Positions 6,624-9,414 of a stretch of DNA of 9,414 nucleotides are shown in pieces; position 1 is the first letter of the stretch; each line of letters begins with the position of its first letter. The notes under the pieces were generated by a model. The model was given only the letters and a program-made list of their open reading frames with translations, searched no databases and was not told the DNA's origin. The DNA is from Actinomycetes bacterium (lineage in GTDB: Bacteria; Actinomycetota; Thermoleophilia; RBG-16-64-13), in contig JAKAHF010000040.1 of the NCBI GenBank assembly GCA_021815245.1, forward strand, positions 1-9,414, read 5' to 3'. The position numbers and the translations under genes were made by a program.

Positions 6624-7271
6624 TTGGGGTGGCAGGCATTCCGCATCTCGCTGGAAGTCACGAGCATCGCGACGGTGCTGGTGGTCATCTTCGGCACGGC
6701 GGCCGGACTTCTGCTGGCCCGGGTGCGGTTCTTCGGCATACAACTCGTCGAGGCCATCTTCATGCTCCCGCTCGTCCTGCCACCGAGTGTCATCGGCTAC
6801 TACCTCCTGCGCTTCCTGGGCCGGGGCGGGCCGGTCGAGGCGGTCTTGGGCGTGAACGTGGTGTTCACCCTCGCCGCGGCGGTACTCGCGTCGGCGGTGG
6901 TCGCCTTCCCCCTGATGGTGCAGGCAGCCAAGACGGCGATTCGCGGAGTCGCTCCGGTGCTGGAGAACGCCGCCCGCACGCTCGGCTCGTCTGAGGCCGC
7001 CGTCCTGTTCAGGGTCACCTTTCCCCTTGCCCGGCGCGGTCTTATCGCGGGTACCGTGCTCTCCGCGGCTCGGGCACTCGGCGAGTTCGGGGCGACGCTG
7101 ATGGTGGCCGGCAATAGGCCCGGCAGGACGCAGACCCTTCCCCTCTTCGTCTACGACGCCGTCCAGAATCAGCACTACGGTCTGGCGAACCTGGTGGTCG
7201 GCCTTCTCACCGGCCTGGGTCTCGTGGCCTTCTTCGTAATCGGACGGCTGGAATTGACGAGGAAGCGATGA
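6624..7271 (+). CDS. modB: Molybdate ABC transporter permease ModB
   Basis: The 215-residue membrane permease of the molybdate importer, forming the channel as a dimer. Five hydrophobic segments are visible at about residues 12-33, 42-65, 78-101, 140-162 and 187-207. The cytoplasmic EAA loop that contacts ModC is ENAARTLGSSEAAVLFRVTFPLARRG (114-139), followed by the characteristic ALGEFGATLMVAG (151-163) and TQTLPLFVYDAV (169-180). The length is normal. The start is the rare codon TTG at 6624, chosen because GAGGAG at 6611-6616, embedded in the last two Glu codons of modA, is correctly spaced, and because the family N-terminus begins here. Its TGA overlaps the ATG of modC (ATGA), so the two are probably translationally coupled. 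Confidence 0.94.
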   Translation: MGWQAFRISLEVTSIATVLVVIFGTAAGLLLARVRFFGIQLVEAIFMLPLVLPPSVIGYYLLRFLGRGGPVEAVLGVNVVFTLAAAVLASAVVAFPLMVQAAKTAIRGVAPVLENAARTLGSSEAAVLFRVTFPLARRGLIAGTVLSAARALGEFGATLMVAGNRPGRTQTLPLFVYDAVQNQHYGLANLVVGLLTGLGLVAFFVIGRLELTRKR

Positions 7272-8413
7272 CCCAGTCGGGACTTTCCCTCGAGATCCAT
7301 CGCAAGCTGCCCGCGTTCAGCCTCGACTTCACCCTGCGGGTTGATCGCGAGGTGCTCGTGCTGTTCGGACCTTCGGGAGCCGGCAAGTCGATGACCCTGC
7401 AGTCCATCGCCGGGTTGGTGACGCCCGACCGGGGCGAGATCTCCCTCGACGGACGGACGTTCTTCCGCAAGGGCATCGGCGGTTCTCACGTCGATCTGCC
7501 GGCCCGTAAGCGGGAGGTGGGGTACGTGTTCCAAGACTACGCCCTCTTCCCTCACCTCACGGTGCTCGGCAACATCCGCTATCCGCTCGGTCGCGGCGCC
7601 GAGGGCAAAGACAGAGCCCTCGCGCTCGCCGAGCAAATGGGGCTCGGCCAGTTGGCCGAACGCTTCCCCGACCAACTCTCCGGCGGCCAGCAACAGCGCG
7701 TCGCGATAGCCCGCGCGTTGGCCCGTGATCCGGAGGTCCTTCTTCTGGACGAACCGTTCTCCGCGCTCGATCCCGGGCTGAGGGAGCGACTGCGGGCCGA
7801 CCTGCGGAGCCTGCAGCGCGAGCGGCGGCTCATCGTCATCTGCGTGACGCACAACGTTGAAGACGCCTTCGCCCTCGGAGACAGGTTGGCGGTACTGCGC
7901 GACGGCGAGTTGCAGCAGGTAGGCACGGTGGCCGAGGTCTTCAGGCGTCCCAGCAGCAAGAACGCGGCCGAAGTGCTCGCGATCACCAACATCTTCCACA
8001 CTCGGGTGTTGAGCGCGACCGCCGACCGTGTGGAACTCGACTGGAACGGCTTGAGCCTGTGGGCTCCCGCCCAGCCCTGCGTAAGGAACGACTTGGCGCC
8101 GATCTATATCGCCCCCGAAGACGTCAAGATCCTCTATCCCGACCGGCCCGCCCTGGGAAGCCTGGCGGTCAACCAGTTCGAAGCCGAGGTGCTGGGCGTG
8201 GACGACCGGCGCGACATACGTATCATCAAGCTCCGTCTGGGCAACGGGGCGGCGTTGGAGGCTCGAGGCGCGGGCTACTTCTACCGCGAGATCGACCTAC
8301 ACGAGGGGGCGACCATACGCGTGGCAATACGGCTCGATGGCGTGCGCATCCTTCACGAGGAGGGCCCCTGCGTCGACCCTGGCGGCACATCCACCACCGC
8401 GAAGTCGCAGTAG
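7268..8413 (+). CDS. modC: Molybdate ABC transporter ATP-binding protein ModC
   Basis: The 381-residue ATPase driving molybdate import. All nucleotide-binding motifs are intact: Walker A GPSGAGKS (34-41), Q-loop Q89 in VFQD, signature LSGGQ (137-141), Walker B VLLLDE (157-162), D-loop SALD (165-168) and switch His195 in VTHN. Residues from about 240 form a C-terminal regulatory TOBE/MOP-like region: IFHTRVLSATADRVEL, IYIAPEDVKIL, then NQFEAEVLGV through RVAIRLDGVRIL. In ModC proteins this region can bind oxyanion and throttle transport. The ATG overlaps the modB stop by 4 bases (ATGA), with GAGGAAG just upstream. The last 61 bases overlap, tail to tail, the minus-strand histidine phosphatase gene. 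The final 18 or so residues, beyond HEEGP, look unstructured. No terminator is visible after the stop. Confidence 0.94.
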   Translation: MTQSGLSLEIHRKLPAFSLDFTLRVDREVLVLFGPSGAGKSMTLQSIAGLVTPDRGEISLDGRTFFRKGIGGSHVDLPARKREVGYVFQDYALFPHLTVLGNIRYPLGRGAEGKDRALALAEQMGLGQLAERFPDQLSGGQQQRVAIARALARDPEVLLLDEPFSALDPGLRERLRADLRSLQRERRLIVICVTHNVEDAFALGDRLAVLRDGELQQVGTVAEVFRRPSSKNAAEVLAITNIFHTRVLSATADRVELDWNGLSLWAPAQPCVRNDLAPIYIAPEDVKILYPDRPALGSLAVNQFEAEVLGVDDRRDIRIIKLRLGNGAALEARGAGYFYREIDLHEGATIRVAIRLDGVRILHEEGPCVDPGGTSTTAKSQ

Positions 8414-8937
8414 TCCTGCCTAATCGAGAACAGCTCCTCGAACGGCATGCGGAGCAGGTGCGCGAGCAAGACCCGGTTGACTCCCAGATGGGCGACGACG
8501 AGAGCCGTGGTGTAGCGACAGGCAAGGATATCTTCGAGCGCCGCAAGCACCCTTTCGCGCAGTTGAGGAAAGCTCTCTCCTCCCGGAAATGGAAGTCCCA
8601 GAACGTCGGCCTCGCGCTCGACGAACTCCCCGGGGAAGGCTTTGGAGGCTTCTTCGCGCGTCAGGCCCTCCCAGCGCCCGGTGTCTATCTCTCGGAGCCG
8701 GCTATCGGTGGTCACGGCTGGCCCGGGCGCGCCCGCCACTATCTCGGCGGTCTCGCGGCTCCGAGCGAGATCGCTGCTGTAGACGGCGTCGAACCGCACA
8801 GCCGCCAGACTGACGGCGAGCGCCTGGGCCTGCCGCACACCATGAGCGCCTAGTGGTAGGTTGGTCTGACCAAAGAAGCGCCTCTCTTCATCGGGCCGCT
8901 GAGGCTCAGCGTGTCGTGCGATGTAGAGACGCGTCAC
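8353..8937 (-). CDS. Histidine phosphatase (phosphoglycerate-mutase-like) family protein
   Basis: A 194-residue cytoplasmic histidine phosphatase. The phospho-accepting motif is IARHAEP with R8 and H9. Further catalytic-pocket residues are visible in VYSSDLARSRETAE (R59), LREIDTGRWEG (E83) and VVAHLGVNR (H150), and GGESFPQLRERV is typical. The set is complete, so it should be active. Relatives include CobC-type alpha-ribazole phosphatase and general phosphomonoesterases; the substrate cannot be read from sequence. The GTG start at 8937 overlaps the upstream XdhC-family gene stop by 4 bases (GTGA), implying coupled translation and a shared pathway. This hints at a role around molybdenum hydroxylase maturation or its pterin/nucleotide intermediates, which is inference. 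The C-terminus (about 20 codons) is encoded antisense to the end of modC. Confidence 0.9.
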   Translation of the reverse strand: MTRLYIARHAEPQRPDEERRFFGQTNLPLGAHGVRQAQALAVSLAAVRFDAVYSSDLARSRETAEIVAGAPGPAVTTDSRLREIDTGRWEGLTREEASKAFPGEFVEREADVLGLPFPGGESFPQLRERVLAALEDILACRYTTALVVAHLGVNRVLLAHLLRMPFEELFSIRQDYCDFAVVDVPPGSTQGPSS

Positions 8938-9414
8938 CCGGCGCGCACCTGGATGAGTTGGGCCGCGATGCTGATAGCGATCTCCTCGGGCGTCTCGGCC
9001 CCGATCGATAGTCCGATGGGCGCGTGCACGCGGGCGATGTCGGCGTCGGTGAAACCTTGGCCGCGCAGTATCTCGAAGGTCTGAACCACCTTGTTCCTGC
9101 TTCCGATCATGCCGATATAGCGGGCTGGAGTCTTGAGGGCTTGAGCGAGCACACTGCGATCATGAGCGTGACCGCGCGTAACGATGACGATGTAGCTCTG
9201 CTCATCGATCGGAAGTGTCTCGACCACACCGGTGAACGACTCGGGCACGACGATGTGGTCAACCGACGGAAAGCGCTCGACGTTGGCGAAATCGGCCCGG
9301 TCATCGACCACCACGGTGACGAACCCCAGTGTGCCGAGCACCGCGACGAGCTTCTGCCCGCAATGTCCCGCGCCAAAGACGTAGACCGTGCCCTGCTCGC
9401 CGATCAGATCGGAA
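8934..9414 (-). CDS. XdhC/CoxI-family molybdoenzyme maturation protein, partial (N-terminus outside window)
   Basis: The C-terminal 159 residues of an XdhC/CoxI-type protein. Family members bind molybdenum cofactor and help sulfurate and insert it into xanthine dehydrogenase, CO dehydrogenase and related molybdenum hydroxylases. The visible part is the Rossmann-like XdhC_C domain: VYVFGAGHCGQKLV (coding just left of 9390) with its GAGHCG nucleotide-binding-type loop, then VVVDDRADFANVERFPSVD, IVIVTRGHAHDRSVLAQALKT, ARYIGMIGSRNKV and HAPIGLSIGAETPEEIAISIAAQLI. The frame stays open through 9413 with family sequence, so the GTG at 9341 is an internal valine codon and not a start. The N-terminal XdhC_CoxI domain must lie beyond the window. 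The stop overlaps the start of the histidine phosphatase (GTGA). Confidence 0.92.
   Translation of the reverse strand, partial: SDLIGEQGTVYVFGAGHCGQKLVAVLGTLGFVTVVVDDRADFANVERFPSVDHIVVPESFTGVVETLPIDEQSYIVIVTRGHAHDRSVLAQALKTPARYIGMIGSRNKVVQTFEILRGQGFTDADIARVHAPIGLSIGAETPEEIAISIAAQLIQVRAG

Noticed and set aside
8059..8853. Plus-strand frame spanning the modC end and the histidine phosphatase gene
   Set aside because: It lies in another frame of modC and then antisense to a phosphatase with all catalytic residues. No domain is seen and no start signal fits.
9107..9376. Separate small minus-strand open frames inside the XdhC-like gene, and GTG 9341 as its start
   Set aside because: The XdhC_C domain sequence, including the GAGHCG loop, continues past 9341 to the window edge in the same frame, so 9341 is internal and the other frame is a shadow.
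1..9414. CRISPR array, tRNA or rRNA, insertion sequence, phage or toxin-antitoxin and defence genes
   Set aside because: Reading through both strands I found no regularly spaced repeats, cloverleaf-like segments, transposase motifs or defence-type domains. The window looks like ordinary chromosomal housekeeping and transport content apart from the listed findings.

Overview
The window is a GC-rich, densely coded bacterial chromosome segment. Many starts are GTG or TTG, several are preceded by strong GGAGG-type ribosome binding sites, and genes often overlap by 4 bases. Gene content (SIMPL-domain lipoprotein, secreted beta-helix protein, DUF885 protein, ACR3 remnant, ModABC, XdhC) would fit a high-GC Gram-positive anaerobe, perhaps a deep actinobacterial lineage such as the Coriobacteriia and relatives. 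That placement is an impression from protein style. No phylogenetic marker is present and no search was run.

Left part (1-2737). The first 16 codons of an unidentified gene run leftward off the edge. Divergent from it is a SIMPL (DUF541) lipoprotein gene, closed by a textbook terminator with a perfect 16-bp stem. A secreted, probably beta-helical protein of about 487 residues follows, with its own terminator. The right arm of that second terminator lies inside the last codons of the convergent DUF885 gene.

Middle (2710-5588, minus strand). Transcription runs leftward through a remnant of an ACR3-type arsenite efflux gene, a calcineurin-like metallophosphoesterase (4-base GTGA overlap) and a DUF885 metallopeptidase-like protein. 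The ACR3 remnant is the most unusual item. The N-terminal 45 or so residues of the transporter are joined directly and in frame to its last 47 or so, so about 250 residues of membrane core are missing.

Right part (5589-9414). A 206-base divergent region holds a tandem 10-bp repeat, an imperfect palindrome and a GTTAT-N12-ATAAC inverted repeat overlapping a TATACT box. The inverted repeat resembles a ModE-type molybdate operator. It precedes a tight modA-modB-modC operon for molybdate (or tungstate) uptake. Convergent to it, overlapping modC by 61 bases, is a minus-strand pair: an XdhC/CoxI-family molybdoenzyme maturation protein (cut by the window edge) and a histidine phosphatase, joined by a GTGA overlap. 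Together these suggest a molybdenum locus, with uptake on one strand and molybdenum-hydroxylase maturation on the other.

I saw no tRNA, rRNA, CRISPR array, insertion sequence or phage gene, and no convincing undescribed multi-gene system. The items most worth checking are the internally deleted ACR3 gene, the candidate operator, and the phosphatase-XdhC pairing.
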